DNA of 64,000 nucleotides from Lingula anatina (lineage: Eukaryota; Brachiopoda; Lingulata; Lingulida; Lingulidae), in NCBI RefSeq assembly GCF_001039355.2, contig NW_019775845.1, positions 49,764 to 113,763 of the forward strand, in the 5' to 3' direction. The position numbers were made by a program, and so were the translations under genes. Below the pieces are notes generated by a model. That model was not told where the DNA came from, searched no databases, and saw only the letters and a program-made list of their open reading frames with translations. Shown here one piece after another: positions 1-13,058 of this stretch. Position 1 is the first letter of the stretch; the number at the start of each line of letters is the position of its first letter.

Positions 1-187
1 TTATTAAGTTAGAAAATTAGTATTTGAATGCTACCCACTTTTTCAACATGACCATGCTCTTAAAAATTCAAAATGAAAAGAGAAAGAGAGATAAGAAGAC
101 GTCACTGAAAATCACTCATACAAAGCTGAGGTAAATCATAATTATTTTTCAAAATCCAAAAATTCTCTTTAAAAATTGCACTCTCAC

Positions 188-3100
188 CTGTACAATCCTG
201 ATAATGGACTCTGGGAATCTCTCAAAGATGGAATTGAAGGCATTTGCTGGCAATCTAAAACAGCAACACCAAACATTTTAACCTAAATCTTAAATAGAAG
301 CTTTTATATTGGTGGTAATATTATCCTCAAGTACTATAGCTGCTGGGATAGAGATTGAAACAAGAAAATGGACTTATTAACGAAGCAAATTTTCATTTCA
401 ACTTACAGGTCTTTCACAACATTTTGAGATTATGACAAATCAATCCTTATATCACATATTCCACTTCTCTCCTGCAGTTTAGATACATCTTTTTTTTTTT
501 TTTTTCACGTGATTCTGAGAAAAGATCAAAGTTTAGATAAAAACCCAGCTCATATGGTCTCATGTTATATTTATATGGTCTCATGTTATATTTATATGGT
601 CCCATGTTATATTTATATGGTCTGATGTTATATCTATTTAACTCACTTGAGTACTGTTGAATCTACGGCAGCTTTGGCACACACAGTTTTGTAAGGAGCT
701 GGATGCCCCTATATGACCAGAAAAAACAATACAATAAAATATATAACTAGGCCTACCACACTTACTCATTATACTTAAGTTAAGCAACCTTTAATAGCAT
801 TGCCATCTCACGTGTTCATGTGCAAATTTGTGTGCACGTGTCAGTGTCAGCATATGTGTATATTCACATGTAGAATAACCATCATGCCTTGCACAATGAT
901 CTAAGCATATATAGAACTATCCTACACATAATACTCAGAATACATACATCCCTTTTCAAGAATAAGAGAGAACATGAGGATAAGGGTCCATATACTATTA
1001 ATGCAGAGACATTTAAATTATTAATTTTGTCACTGTAGTATCTCCATTGAAAAGAAAAACATCTTTCACACAGAGCTGAACAAAGATGGCATGATATCAG
1101 TGATCGAAATTAGAAGGTCAAATATTCTATGTAAAATGGCACTTGTTGGTTGTCCTACCGTGAGTACATCAAGAATACTGAGCAAACTGTGGATGCTCTC
1201 GCCTGTTTCCACATCTTTAATTGTGTGTTCTGTACCATCCTGAATAGGAAAAGTGGGAGAAAAAAATAATTAAATGTCACAATATTACTTGGTCAATTAA
1301 TGTTTATATCGTATCCTTTTACTCTTCTATTAACACCATAAACTTTATTAGGTAAGTTGGTGGATTTACACAGATTACCTGAGCCAGAGGACTGCAAGAG
1401 TCAACGATCCAGTTTTAAATCTACGAACTCCAAAACTGCTAATATCAAATACTGATTCTTCTTCAACAAATAACTATTTCCAATATAAATTATATCATAT
1501 TATTATAATACCTTACTTTTCTTACTTGCAATGAAACCATTTTATCTCATTCTGCACAAAAATATGTATTACTCCTTACCAAAATTATCACTAGGGCTTT
1601 TTCAGATACTATTGGCCCAGTTAAAAAATACCTAGCCTAGGGCCAAATATAATTATTATTATTATGATGATGATGAATTCCATTCATTGCTTTTATACCT
1701 GTTCTGTGATGAATACCCTTATCTTTCCATTCTGCACAACATAAATGCTGTCATCACTCTCTCCAATCTTGAACAGTAAGTTTCCAGATGCTACAAATTT
1801 ACATTCCATATGCTTGCATAGTTCCAGGAAGATGGGGCGTTCAAAATGACCAAACACCCTGAAACAGAACTTTATTGAATTCAGTGACATTTGAAAAAAT
1901 AATTGCTGAAAATAAAGACCCCTCAGAAAACTACAAATAAAAAGTTACCTTTTGTTGTCAGTCTGCCAAAACATCCCATTTCTCTTAACATCAATGCTTA
2001 GTTCATTAAATTGCCTATCAATAATTAATAAACAAAACTCTACCTTATTATTCCAAAGTACTTTACCAAGGCCATTAAATTGCTACACAATGTTCAGTCA
2101 ATACTTGATACTAATGGCACTGACCTGACACTCTTGAGCATGAAGAGTACTTCTGGGGGCAAAAGGAGATCACTTTGTTGATCCTCTAAATCTGCCTCCA
2201 AGAATGACTGAGGTGGCTCTGTATTTTTCAGCTGAGGTTTGCTTTTCTCATGCCTTTGTAAAAACCTGTTATACAGAGAGCAGAAGAATCAGGCGAAGTT
2301 GCAAGTATGCTATTGGGCTGTATTAATTATTGTTGTTTCCCTTGCAATAACAGAGGTAAATGAGGGAATGTGTCTCACTGTAATACAATCATAAAACAGT
2401 TCCAGAAACTCAGATAAATTGCTCCAACTCGGAAAAATTTTTTACACTTTAATACCCCAACAAGGTCTTTAAAGAGACTAAACTTGTTTTACCAAAGACA
2501 AATGATGTTTTGAGCCTTCACCAAGGGAGGTTAAATCAACAGTGATGTGATCATGACAAGTGCTACTGATGAAAGGTTGAAATGCCTTGTTGGTCCAAAA
2601 AAGTGAAGTCTCTTTAAAAAATTTTTTCCACATCTGTCCATGAGAGTCAACAATAAAAACCAATGTCATTGTTACTGCATATATTTATATGGTTCTCAAT
2701 GACAGCGTGCACCTACTGTTTAGCTAACTTCATCACAATCTGCCTTTTCTTCAGTCCTTTCTTTTCCATCTTTAGGTTTTTGGCAGTAAAAGAATTCACC
2801 TAGAACATGAAGTACAAAAAAGTAAACCAATTTTGGTGTTGGTTCAAGAATCATTTACATAACAACTGGAAACCAAGGTAGACTTTTGGCCCTTTTGGGC
2901 ACAGCTTTAAAAATATAAGTATCAATTTGTTAAATGTTGCAAATACTACCCACTGTCCACAGAAACAATGCACTTTACCGAGTTTGAAAAAGATTGGGTT
3001 GAACACTTTGACATTAAAACTTACAAATCTGAAATATCCATAACATGTATTACTTCAAATTTCTAGTTCCTTACAAAACCATTTATGCTTGCAGCTAACA

Positions 3101-5920
3101 GAATTTGAGAAGCAATTGTTAAAATATATCCACGTAAACAAAAGTTGTTTTTTTAAATAAAATAACAAAATATTACTGTATAGGAATAAGCAGATGATTG
3201 ACATTATCTTTGGTAAAAGCCTTTCACCATTTTCTAATTTCTATGCCACAGACAATAATGAAGGTCTATATTCTTCATTAATGAAACAAGTTCAATTCTG
3301 CCTTACCAGTATATTAAGGAAAGGTACATGGAAACAGTTTTACTCTAACAGTCAAGAACTGCACAAACAAAACAAGATCTCTGGGACAAGTAAACTGGCT
3401 ATAACAGAGATACTCAAAAGACAGAATGAAGTTCACAACAGACTTGAAGTAATAGGACACAAGTTTAGTACAAGATACCTGTCTCCAAGATAACCCCTGA
3501 CCACAACCTAGAACATATTGAAACAAACAGCATGTGACCCACTGTTACGGATTATAATATATATTTATACAGCATTTACCTTTCGCATGATCTTTTTTCC
3601 ATAAAACATGAATCTGTCTCTCTTTCTAAATCTGTATTTGGGGCCCCTTAAACTGGGAATGCCTGAAAATCCTGAAAACAGATGCAATTATGTTGAAAAC
3701 ATATTGTAACAAATACACCATAGAGATGGTGATTTTGTAAACAAAATTATGATACAAAGCATGATGCTACGTACAGAAATATATAAAACTACTCAGCCCT
3801 TCACATCACTTCAGATATCAAAGTTTGGTGCAGTCAAATAATAATTTATGAGGAAGTACTACAGATTTTCCCATTTGGGGCTTATGCCCATTCAGGATGC
3901 GAATATAAGAGTGCTTTCATTTCCCCTGTCCCTTGTTTTTCCATGCTAAAAATGTTGCAAAGACTACACAAGTGCCAATATTGGTATTATTTTTGAACAA
4001 ATTATTGCATAAAAAACTTGCTTCAAATTTTGGGTTCCAATTTACACCTGCTGGTTTGCATGGGCTTGTCATAAGGACCCTGGCCCTTAAGTTTAAAGGT
4101 GATAACAAATTTCATTTCACTGTTTTCCTATCTCTGCACCCAGCAGGGCTCCAAAAGGTAGAAGTTTCACTTTTCATTTCTCCTTTGTTGCAGAGACTGA
4201 CACATAATAAAAACTACAAACAACTGCATGTGAATTTTTGGAGCATCTGTGAAATAAATGTCTGATGTCATTTTGTCACATACGTGACTTAATCATTTAT
4301 AGTCACAGTAACTAAAATAGGCAGCAAGACATTTTTTTCCACCAAACTGTAAGTTTGCTACATATTTTCTAGCCATTTCACATTATGAGAAAATGCGATG
4401 TTGGTAGAAATGTGAACTCCAATGACTTCAAACAAACTGGATAATTCTCATCCATTTTACATGCAGAAAGCTGTCTCAACTTTGAAAATTTTTTAAGGGT
4501 GGATTGTCAGACAATTGCCGAGTTAGTTTGCAAATGGTAGAGGACATCAATCAGTCTGACTGAAGTGTGCAATACACCACAATACAGTGCAACAAACAAG
4601 AAAAAAAGAGAGTCCTGTAAGTACTGGAAATGGTGATTTCTAAGAAAACAAGACAATTTAAAAAGTGAAATTTATATTTAAAATAGGTAATAAATGTCAC
4701 TGATGCAGCTAAACAAATTGGCATGACTTGTTTATTGTCAGGTTTGGCAGTGAAATTGCACTGATTTGTTTTGTTGTATGAAATGAATGTTATTGATAAC
4801 TTAGTAATTTACACTGGACCAAAAAGTTTTTGAAACACCATTACTTTGAATAAATAAGAAATAACCATATATGAGCTATTTTAACCAAATATTGATGAAC
4901 AATGAACCCATCATTCATTACGTCTTAAAAATTTTGCCAGGAAAGAAATTCTGTGAAAATGGCAGCAACATTTATGAATGTGGGGTCAAATTTCATTTTC
5001 AAAAATCATGCAAATGAAGTGACTAAGTTTGAGCAAGTTTTGACAATAAACAGTGGAGCCTTAATACAATACTGAGCAACCTCAAGATTTTATTTTAAAT
5101 GTGGCCTACATACTGTGTGCCTTAAATAATGATTTTTACCGTTCATTGCCAAGACTTGCTTAAACTTTAAACTTGGTCACTCCACTTGCAGAAATTTGGC
5201 CTAACATTTTTTCTTAGAAATGGCTGTTTCCTGTGTTTACTTGCAACTGGACTTTTTTCTAGTGTATCATGCTGTGTTAAGTTGTATTGTGATGCAATGC
5301 ACATTTTAAGTAGACTCTGCATCAATTGTGCTTTATTGCGTAAAATAAGAAGCAGTGACAAGATCACTGTACCACTATCAAGAACAAAACATAACATATA
5401 CATTTTCACATTTCATTATAACTTAAGTGAATGCAACTTACCTTTTGCTTGGATTTTCCGACAAGTAAAGTAGAATATAATGCATATTGTCAGTACTACG
5501 GCAGCTACGAAGGCAAGAATGTACTGAAATTTTCAAAAAAAAAAATTCATACAACTTTTAACAACCGACGATTCATGACCACTGATGCTCAGATAAAAAA
5601 TATCTCATTGGTCGCGCCATAATAAAAAATATCAGATAAAAGACAATAGATCATAAGAACCTCAAGTCTTAGATTTAAGTAGACTTTATAATATATGGAG
5701 TAAAAAATGACAACCAAAGATCGGTTTGTTTACGTCAAGTAATCACAAATCAACAACAGATGACAGAGCAAATATGCTTGTAACAATCCCCACATGTTTT
5801 TAAATTATTTGACACAACTATTACGTTATCGTTTTAACTCACTGTAGTGTTAATAATTGATAAGAAGTACTCTATTTGACTAAAAACCGTAGATATTCTC
5901 GCGTCCTCCGTTGCAGCCAT
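188..5920 (-). CDS. PNPLA6/7: Neuropathy target esterase-like phospholipase (PNPLA6/7), 5' half only
   Basis: Members hydrolyse phosphatidylcholine and lysophosphatidylcholine on the ER membrane; this window holds only the regulatory N-terminus, and the patatin catalytic domain lies beyond the left edge. Nine coding exons in transcript order: 5843-5920, 5442-5523, 3580-3671, 2717-2799, 2125-2265, 1699-1858, 1159-1239, 647-708, 188-254 (846 nt, 282 residues), all in phase. The start is the first ATG at 5920. Residues 27-45 form one membrane segment. A basic stretch follows ([18 protein letters not shown], about residues 63-80), then EADLEDQ and [12 protein letters not shown], then the first cyclic-nucleotide-binding-like domain ([48 protein letters not shown]). 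All match vertebrate PNPLA6/7 closely. PNPLA6 and PNPLA7 cannot be separated here; an unduplicated invertebrate orthologue is likely. Confidence 0.93.
552..635. repeat. Tandem repeat, four copies of a 21-bp unit
   Basis: Four head-to-tail units of atatggtctcatgttatatt plus t, starting at 552, 573, 594 and 615, with one or two substitutions in the last two. It lies in the PNPLA6/7 intron between the exons at 647-708 and 188-254, only 12 bp from the donor of the first. Confidence 0.9.
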
Positions 5921-7460
5921 TTTTTCTCAGCGAACTAATACTATCTCCAGTGCAGAAGAGCTCTCACATGACCTTGACTAATAATAATTATAATAATACA
6001 GTACATAAATAAAAATCAAAATATACTTTTCCTTGATCGCTTATCTGTCAAGGCACAAAATTACAATATATTTAAAAGAACTAAAAAATTATTCATCGAT
6101 CACATGCAGTCGATTTCTGTCACATGACTAAAATCCCTATTTTGGTTGTGTCTGTCCATAACAAAAACTTTCATGGTCTAAACAGGCCCTACAAACGCTC
6201 ACAAGCTTAAGATGGTTAGGATAACAGTTGATAAATTTATAACAGTGAATACAATGCATTGGAAATCGGCGCCAAGTCGTGTCTGTTCACGACAACGCAA
6301 AATTGAATAAAAAATAATAAATTAGCATTTTAAAACTCTATAAATGCAAGAAAAAAAAAACGCTTAAAAGAACTCCTATCCGTAGCTTCACCAAGACAAG
6401 TTTACAAGTTTACTCTCAGTTGGTGGTAGATCAATCTCTGTTACCGCGCAGCGAGACATAGCAGGGGCGGATCCAGGATTATTTGAAGGGGGGATGGCGG
6501 GGGGGAGGAACAGACCTCGGATGCGAAGCTGAGCACTAAGCTGAGCTGAATGCATGCTGAATGCAGATAGAGAAGTTTAGGGAAGTTGTGTTGAACAGGG
6601 TCGAGCAATTTTCGTTATACCTCAGTGTGTTTCCATGGGATTCACCAAAAAAGCAAGAAAGTATCTGGCATTCATTGATGAAGAGCAGAAACCACTAAAT
6701 GGGCCAATCAGGGAGAATAAGTGCTTTTTTCCATTTCTTCCTGACATTTCTTTTTCTCGTCGTTTTTCAAATTAAGTGTCATCAGTTGACAAGCTTACTA
6801 ATTGCTGACATTTTAAATGCACACGGTACTTGCCCAAGAGCTCGTTAACAATAAAACTTGTTAATTACACAACGCCGCACTTCCCAAGCCAGGTAATAAC
6901 AGGTAACTCAACTCAACCTGTCAGGTTCTTGGTGGGCTTTAATATTTTTTTTAAATATATCTCTTTTATTTCATGGGGTAATGTTATTGGTATTTTAAAA
7001 TGACGTTTAATATCGATATTTAAACAGGTGAGTTCAAACACGGTCGCGAACATTTATGAAAATGATCGCATTCAGGGTATTTTGAAGCATGCGTATGCCC
7101 AGGCAAGATTTAAGTGGAAGAAAACGTGGTTGAGGAAAAACTCAATAAGGAGCGGTAATATTTAAGAAAAAAAGAATGGGAGCTGCTGTAATAAAATGAT
7201 TCGTCATTCTAATTCGTTACACGAAATAAAATGTTGTGTGCTTTGATTGCAATTCTGAGTGCTTTGTTTCTAAAGGGTATTTCAACTGAAATATTAAATG
7301 ATATAAAAGAATTATAATTTCATGATTTGAAACCAAAGTTCTGCGTCTGTACGCAAAACTTATCTTAAATTGAAGTTTTGTCAAACCTAAAAACATACAA
7401 CGGAACTAAGTAAAAAAATGCATTGTTTGCTATTAGTAGTATGTTGAAAAGTCGTAACTT
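5921..7460. other. Intergenic: PNPLA6/7 upstream region
   Basis: No convincing coding exon on either strand. The first few hundred bases should hold the PNPLA6/7 5'UTR and promoter, but I see no decisive core element. A likely transposon end sits at 6462. The rest is AT-rich unique-looking sequence. Confidence 0.5.
6462..6480 (+). mobile_element. Lone DNA-transposon-like terminus
   Basis: The string caggggcggatccaggatt is almost the same as the terminal repeat of the complete MITE at 12173-12340, whose right end reads in reverse caggggcggatccaga. No matching right end was found nearby, so this is probably a truncated copy. Confidence 0.45.
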
Positions 7461-7462
7461 TA

Positions 7463-8110
7463 ATGTGTCCACCAAATGCGCAGTATTCGATACGTACGTA
7501 TATCTTAAATTATGCATGGAGATTTAACATGGCAAGAGATATAAGAAAGGCACATACGGTATTTTTCAAAAGAATGATGGGTGTCAAAAGGAGCACTAAT
7601 AATAACTTAGAACATATTATGAAAACGGGAGAATCCTACTTTTTATTTAATAGAAAGCTAAGATTTTTTAAATATTGAAAATCCGTTCCTCGAAAAATTG
7701 TATTATATTACAGCGTGCTATACAGAATAGATCGGCTTCACAACAATTTTGATTGGGTAATGTGAGTACGGAATGGACTGGAGGCAGTTAGCTTGTCATT
7801 TATTTTTCAATTTCAATTTTACACTGTCCTTGAAAAAGCAAAGAGTGAAAGATAATGGCTTTTGTACAACATCTTGTTGATAATTTTACAGTGCAATTCT
7901 ATTTCAATTAGCCAACTTCACATAAACATAAGGAATTAATTGCCTAATTTAGACTTTCATCACATCTACTGGGGAGTAGCTGTAGAAACTGGAAGGTAAT
8001 CAGACACAAATAGAAATTAAGAACCTGTAAACTATGTATTTTAGATGACATCAAGGATGAATTTCATTTTATTCTTAAATGTCCTTGCTCTAGAACGATT
8101 GGGCAGAAAT
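7463..8110 (+). pseudogene. Degraded non-LTR retrotransposon (LINE) ORF2, C-terminal remnant
   Basis: An open stretch at 7463-7678 carries FFKRMMGVKRSTNN and FNRKLRFFKY, typical of the region after the reverse transcriptase in LINE ORF2 proteins (F-K-x-x-L-G-V, R-K-x-R-x-x-K-Y). The same frame continues past stops at 7676 and about 7760 with NNFDWVM and VRNGLEAV, which fit the usual C-terminal pattern. About 270 bp on, codons from 8029 give DDIKDEFHFILKCPCSRT, the characteristic end of such ORFs (D-E-x-H-F-x-x-x-C-P). At least two stops and missing sequence mean it is dead. The clade cannot be set from this much. Confidence 0.65.
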
Positions 8111-11100
8111 ACAGCAGAATTTTTATTATGAATTGTTTTCACTTAACAATTTTTCAAAATTAAACAACTTAGGTAAGTACTTAAAATGTGCATCGGAGTT
8201 AAGATTAACATCAGGCAGATGAGTTTTTATTATTACTAATAGTAGTTGTAGGGTTGTTGTTATGACTTAATATTTTTACAGCAAGTGCTTTATTTGCGAG
8301 GTAAACATGTCGTAACCGTGCAAAGGCATTACACGCCGCATTGTAATGCCCAGGCCAATGTCAGAGTTCAGGCAATGACGTCACCACAGGATAAATTATC
8401 AGTTAAGTATTAATTACCCCCCAAAATTAGGCTTACGCTTACAGTAGGTAAAACGTGATGGGCAGATCTAGAGAGAAGAGGGGGTCGGATTATATTGAAT
8501 TTAGGTTCCCAGAAAGTTGTATTCCCCTTAAAGTCATTCGAATGCAGTATTGGGATCAACGAAATTTTAAACGCTAGTTTAACAATTGAATAGACAGGCA
8601 CCTGGCTTCGCAAGGATATAACCTCCTCCGGTAAGAGAGGTGAATGGGTATGAATTGTTATCAGTAGTTTGAAGAGTCACCTTACAGGTAGATAATGGTA
8701 GCTCAGTTTGACAGCTTCTTGAACTGGCTCTCACCTCCGGTGGCACGATTGTCGTCACCGGGCCACGTGGTCACGTAACTTATTAACTTCCAGACCTAGC
8801 TAAAAGGGAGTTTTTTTGAAGCTCAAAATTTGCAAAATTACCTCCAAATTTGTGCATTTTGATAAAGATATCATAAGTAGGGCATGTTTTCTGCAAAATA
8901 TGCTCCGTTCAGGCCATTCTGACGGCCTGGCGATAAACATGCAACGACCCTTGTTAGTTTGCTAATTTCGTGTTGATGGAGTAAGCCTATGTATGTGGCC
9001 ACTTAGGATCTGTTGGCTGGAGGAGGCAAACGTCTGTTACGCCTCTCTTCTGGTCTTAAGTAGCTAGTATTCTAGCTGACAATGAAAGAAAATCCCCGAC
9101 TACACCCAACATATTGCTTGAGTCTTCAAGGTTTTCAAAATAGGTGCGTTTTTGTATGCATTTTATAATATATATTAAAAAAAACATGCTTGAATTCACA
9201 GATTTTACCTTTTATAACGATGTTGTGATCTGCCATTCCCCCCTTATCAGTGAACTGAATTGTTTTTCTTCGCTCTGCCACCAGTAGCGCATGCATGCTT
9301 CCGTTTTTAATAGGAGCGTCAACAAGGTCGGGTCTAAAACAGTTATTTCTGTTTTATAATCGTTCAGTTAATGAGAGCAAGAAACCTTTTTTAACAGCAT
9401 TTCACTCTTCTCGTTTTTTTATTATTATTATTATAAGCTCATTTCAGAACTATTTTTATGTTTAGTTGTTGGTTTTTCTGCTATTTTATTCTTGTGGACG
9501 CACATCGACGCTTGTGGACACAACCTTTGCCTCTCTTATCGGTGTGTTATCGTTCAATTGGCCTACAAACTGATGCACTCTATTGTTTTCAAACTTAGTA
9601 CTCTCTCATGTCAAATATATATTTAAAAATCAACTGATTTCCCAACCAGTTGTCGCTTGTGGACGCTATATAGACAGACCAATTTTGGTTACTGGCCTCA
9701 CAAGTCAGCTGCCCCAAGACGTCATCTTGTGTTTATTCGCCTTTTTACTTTTAAGGAAAGATGGTAAGTCATAATCTTATTATTTTTAACAAATCCTATC
9801 TTTTCCGTTGTATCTAGCTAGGGGCCTATATCTAATGTAGAACTCTATTTAAGTAGTACATGTGCAAATCTTAATAGTCGAAGCGGCAGCGCATGTGAAT
9901 TTCGGTTTCGATATCACTACTAGTAGTTGTAGTAGTCGTTGTATTGCGGATATCATCGAAATTCATAAGGGTGAAATGCCTTGTGGCAAAAATGCATGAC
10001 CAAAAATATGATTACGCATATAATTCAAAGATTGTAGGACCCAGGCTTGCCTCACAATTTCAGATAATTAGAAAGTGAGATGTACAATGCAGGCAGGCCC
10101 TTCACTCCCGCCGAGCAGCGTACAATGGGAGCGTTTCGATAGTCCATATTGGTCCAAAAAGTCGTAAAATTTTCTCAACTTTTCAGTAAAAGGGTTCATT
10201 GGTCCAAAGCTTCTATTGTCCGAAAATTCGAGGTTTATTGGTCCGAAGATTCGATAGTTCCAATTAAATCTTTTTAACAGTTTGACAAGGGGACTATCTC
10301 TTCCTAGGAGAGCACCCCCCCCCCACCCCCCCCCCCCCCACACACACACACACAGACAAATGCCCTCCAGTACACCCACATGATTACCCCTGACAACGGT
10401 TCGTAGGAAGATCCCCTGATATCCGACTTATATCCGACTAAGCATAAATCAACAAGTCGGTGAAAGATGACAGACCACTCCACCCTCCAGCGACCTATAA
10501 TCCAATAAACCGAGTTCGTAACTTGCACAAAAGATAGTATTTAAAAACTCTTTTGAATTTCCGCTTTCTGTTATATATATATATAAGACTAAGCATAATA
10601 TTATATAAATATAATATGATTCAATAATACATATGTCTTATCTGTTATATCATAATTACATTTATATGTAGTTAATAGTTATTATATTTATACTATTATA
10701 GCAAAAGTAAGACATCTCTATTTTGTTGATGTCGCCTGGACGTTAAAAAGCCGGCTAGCCTATTTATCTAAACCAAATAAGCACGGGACATTAAAAATAT
10801 AATGTGGAACTGCAGTAGTTACCTAACAAAGGGCGTTTTAGCGCCAAGGACAAATTACATTCTGACGAGACTTTGTTCTCTTGATTAGTTCCAAGTGACC
10901 CAGAAGATGCTCGAAGGGACACGTCATCTTCTAATCAAGACTGTTATCAGGAAGTAAATATCAAGAAATGTTATGTGACTGTGGTGCTTTATTTGGATAT
11001 AGGACTTTTTTTGGTGAAATACAAATACTTCCTTTCTGTACGTACGTCAACTAATACACTGCCGTCCTCTCGCAGCCTGTTTGCAACCCCGAGACGAAAT

Positions 11101-11660
11101 TTGTGCAAAATTGTTTGTAAATAATAACTTTTGCTGACTCGTCACATCATAATTTTTAGGATGATGAGTCTTAATGAATATTTGATATATATTTTTTATC
11201 CCTATTAAAGGCCATAACAATTTACAGGCAACAATTTGCTATATTGTAATTATTGTTAAAATATTTAGGATAGTGGGGTTATATAATAAAAGCAGCCTTG
11301 TTTGGCCAAATCACGAACAACTGATATTCTTTGCCTGCACTCTTGTTCTAAATGGGACTATGAAAGTTTGTGGTACACTGGGATGGAGGAGACGTAAATG
11401 CTTTTGTGTGTGCATGAATTGACTGCAATTTAGTGTGAACCCCCAGGGAGTTAGGTCGATCTAAATCTAAATCTCTGGATCGATCTAAATCTCTGGGAAT
11501 GCACCCACAGAGTTACCTCTCTTGGCATTAGTACTGCCACATGTGCCCTGCATAGTGCAATTTACCCAACTGTTGCTTTGAAATAACAGCAGATCTCACA
11601 TGTATAATAGGCCTAAATTAATAAACAAATGATAACCAGCTAATCCTTAATGACTAATAA
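8111..11660. other. Gene-free stretch
   Basis: Nothing on either strand resembles a conserved protein. Open frames near 10.1-10.5 kb on the minus strand are driven by a poly-C/CA tract. The rest is AT-rich and partly low-complexity. Confidence 0.5.
10313..10355. repeat. Poly-C and (CA)n microsatellite
   Basis: A run of Cs broken by single As passes directly into CA dinucleotide repeats. It gives glycine- and valine/cysteine-rich false frames on the minus strand. Confidence 0.95.
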
Positions 11661-11802
11661 ATGTGCCCACAGAGTTATATATAACTACATGTAGTATAAA
11701 TACAGCCAAGTTACATTTGACCAATGAGCAAATCTACTTCATTAGTCAGGAAAAAAGAAAAATATTAGGGGGGACAGGTTGCGAAAAAACTGATTGCGAC
11801 TG

Positions 11803-12100
11803 TTACCGCAAGATCGATAACCACGCCCGCCACCTCTGTTCATCGTCGTGTAAACAAGATAAAACGATGTATTTTAACTTGCCTGGAATAACAAGTTGCA
11901 AATAATCTTTGGTGGGTGCGGTGGTATTTTCTTCCTTTGGGAACATATAAATCATGTAAAAACCATCAATTCTTGAAACCGACCGCCATTCCTTATTAGA
12001 AATAGAAGTCCTAATGGGACCTGTATTCCTGACATAGATATGGGTAGGACTTCCATTCCCAGCGGACCATTTACACAGGTGTGAATATTTCGTTTGAAAA
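11803..12100 (-). mobile_element. Ty3/gypsy-like pol fragment (pre-integrase region), degraded
   Basis: Read on the minus strand, the frame contains GFYMIYMFPKEENTTAPT and then KDYLQLVIPGKLKYIVLSCL followed by HDD. That order fits the stretch between RNase H and the integrase zinc-binding (H2C2) domain of Ty3/gypsy polyproteins: a 'gvLYR' strand, then QLVxPxxxxxxVLxxxHDD. The expected G-H-x-G-x-x-R-T after HDD is missing and the frame ends at 11803, so it is a remnant. No LTRs were found. The upstream part of the frame (WSAGNGSPTHIYVRNTGPIR) is unassigned. Confidence 0.45.
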
Positions 12101-12172
12101 ATGAATAAAAAAAAGATGGGATAAAACAGATGTGAGAACAATGTTAAACGACTTGATATTGAAGTGCGTTAT

Positions 12173-12340
12173 CAGGGGCGGATTTAGGCCGTCTTCTGGG
12201 TCTTCCGGAAGACGGTCAGATTTTCAAGTTTACATTGAAGTGTATCTAATTTTTTCTGTCGGAAGACGGTCAAAAATGGAAAATGGATAACCAAATATAA
12301 TATGGAAGACTGTCAGGAAATATTTCTGGATCCGCCCCTG
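12173..12340. mobile_element. Non-autonomous DNA transposon (MITE), 168 bp, complete
   Basis: The element starts caggggcggatttagg and ends tctggatccgcccctg, imperfect terminal inverted repeats of about 16 bp. It is flanked on both sides by a perfect 5-bp direct repeat, gttat (12168-12172 and 12341-12345), as expected for a target-site duplication. The interior has two copies of ggaagacggtca and no coding capacity. Termini of this kind occur in hAT-like families, but a 5-bp duplication is not the classical 8 bp, so the superfamily is left open. Confidence 0.75.
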
Positions 12341-12649
12341 GTTATTGAAGCTGGGCAGCATGATTATGTAAAACGGGTATCAACAGATATAGGCCTGAAA
12401 ATTAGAAAAAGAAGAAACGCGAAGGATAGGTGCACAGCTCACCAAGAGTAGAAAAGTTAGCTGTGAGTGTGAAAATGTTCAGAATTTGACACATAAATAA
12501 CAATGTGATTAGAAAACCAACATTGCAGAGAATAAGTATGCTTAATGAACAATATTCTACATATCTAATTATTGATCAAAGTTTACTTCAAGTCAGCATT
12601 AATTTATTCGATTTGGTGATAAAATAATTGTATTTTATTTGCTTCCAGG

Positions 12650-12709
12650 TAAAATACCGAAACGACAGCACTGGGTACCTTTAAGCTCCTTTTCCAAGTA
12701 TTATGCAGG
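12650..12709 (+). other. Possible orphan exon upstream of the CARD gene
   Basis: A pyrimidine-rich acceptor (tttgcttccag) and a donor (gcag/gtgaca) frame 60 nt that are open in only one frame, encoding KIPKRQHWVPLSSFSKYY. No known domain is recognised. It could be a 5' exon of the STAND gene or chance. Confidence 0.2.
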
Positions 12710-13058
12710 TGACAAGCTATAATAATATATAGCGATGCGGAAAATTTATTGACAAAAGAAAGCTAATCTAGTCTTTGGTAATACTTTTTTGTGGTATGAA
12801 AACTATCACTGCAGTCAAAGTTGCCACTTTGAAGGGCGGGCAGACTTTCAAACTGCAGTTTTAACTTGTTCTGATCTCTTAAATCTTTTTAACACGTTCT
12901 CATTTTTTGCGGTCCCAATTATCATTTATGAAACATTTATTTCTCTTTGTTGTGAAGAATTCACCCCTTCCCCAAAACTGAGTCTGTCCAAAATTGCTGC
13001 AATGTTTAAAAAGTGAATGCATGGCATAATGTAGTTTCTTACTTTAAATACAGGAAAA

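Noticed and set aside
10068-10528. Glycine- and cysteine/valine-rich minus-strand frames
   Set aside because: Produced by the poly-C and CA tract; low-complexity translation.
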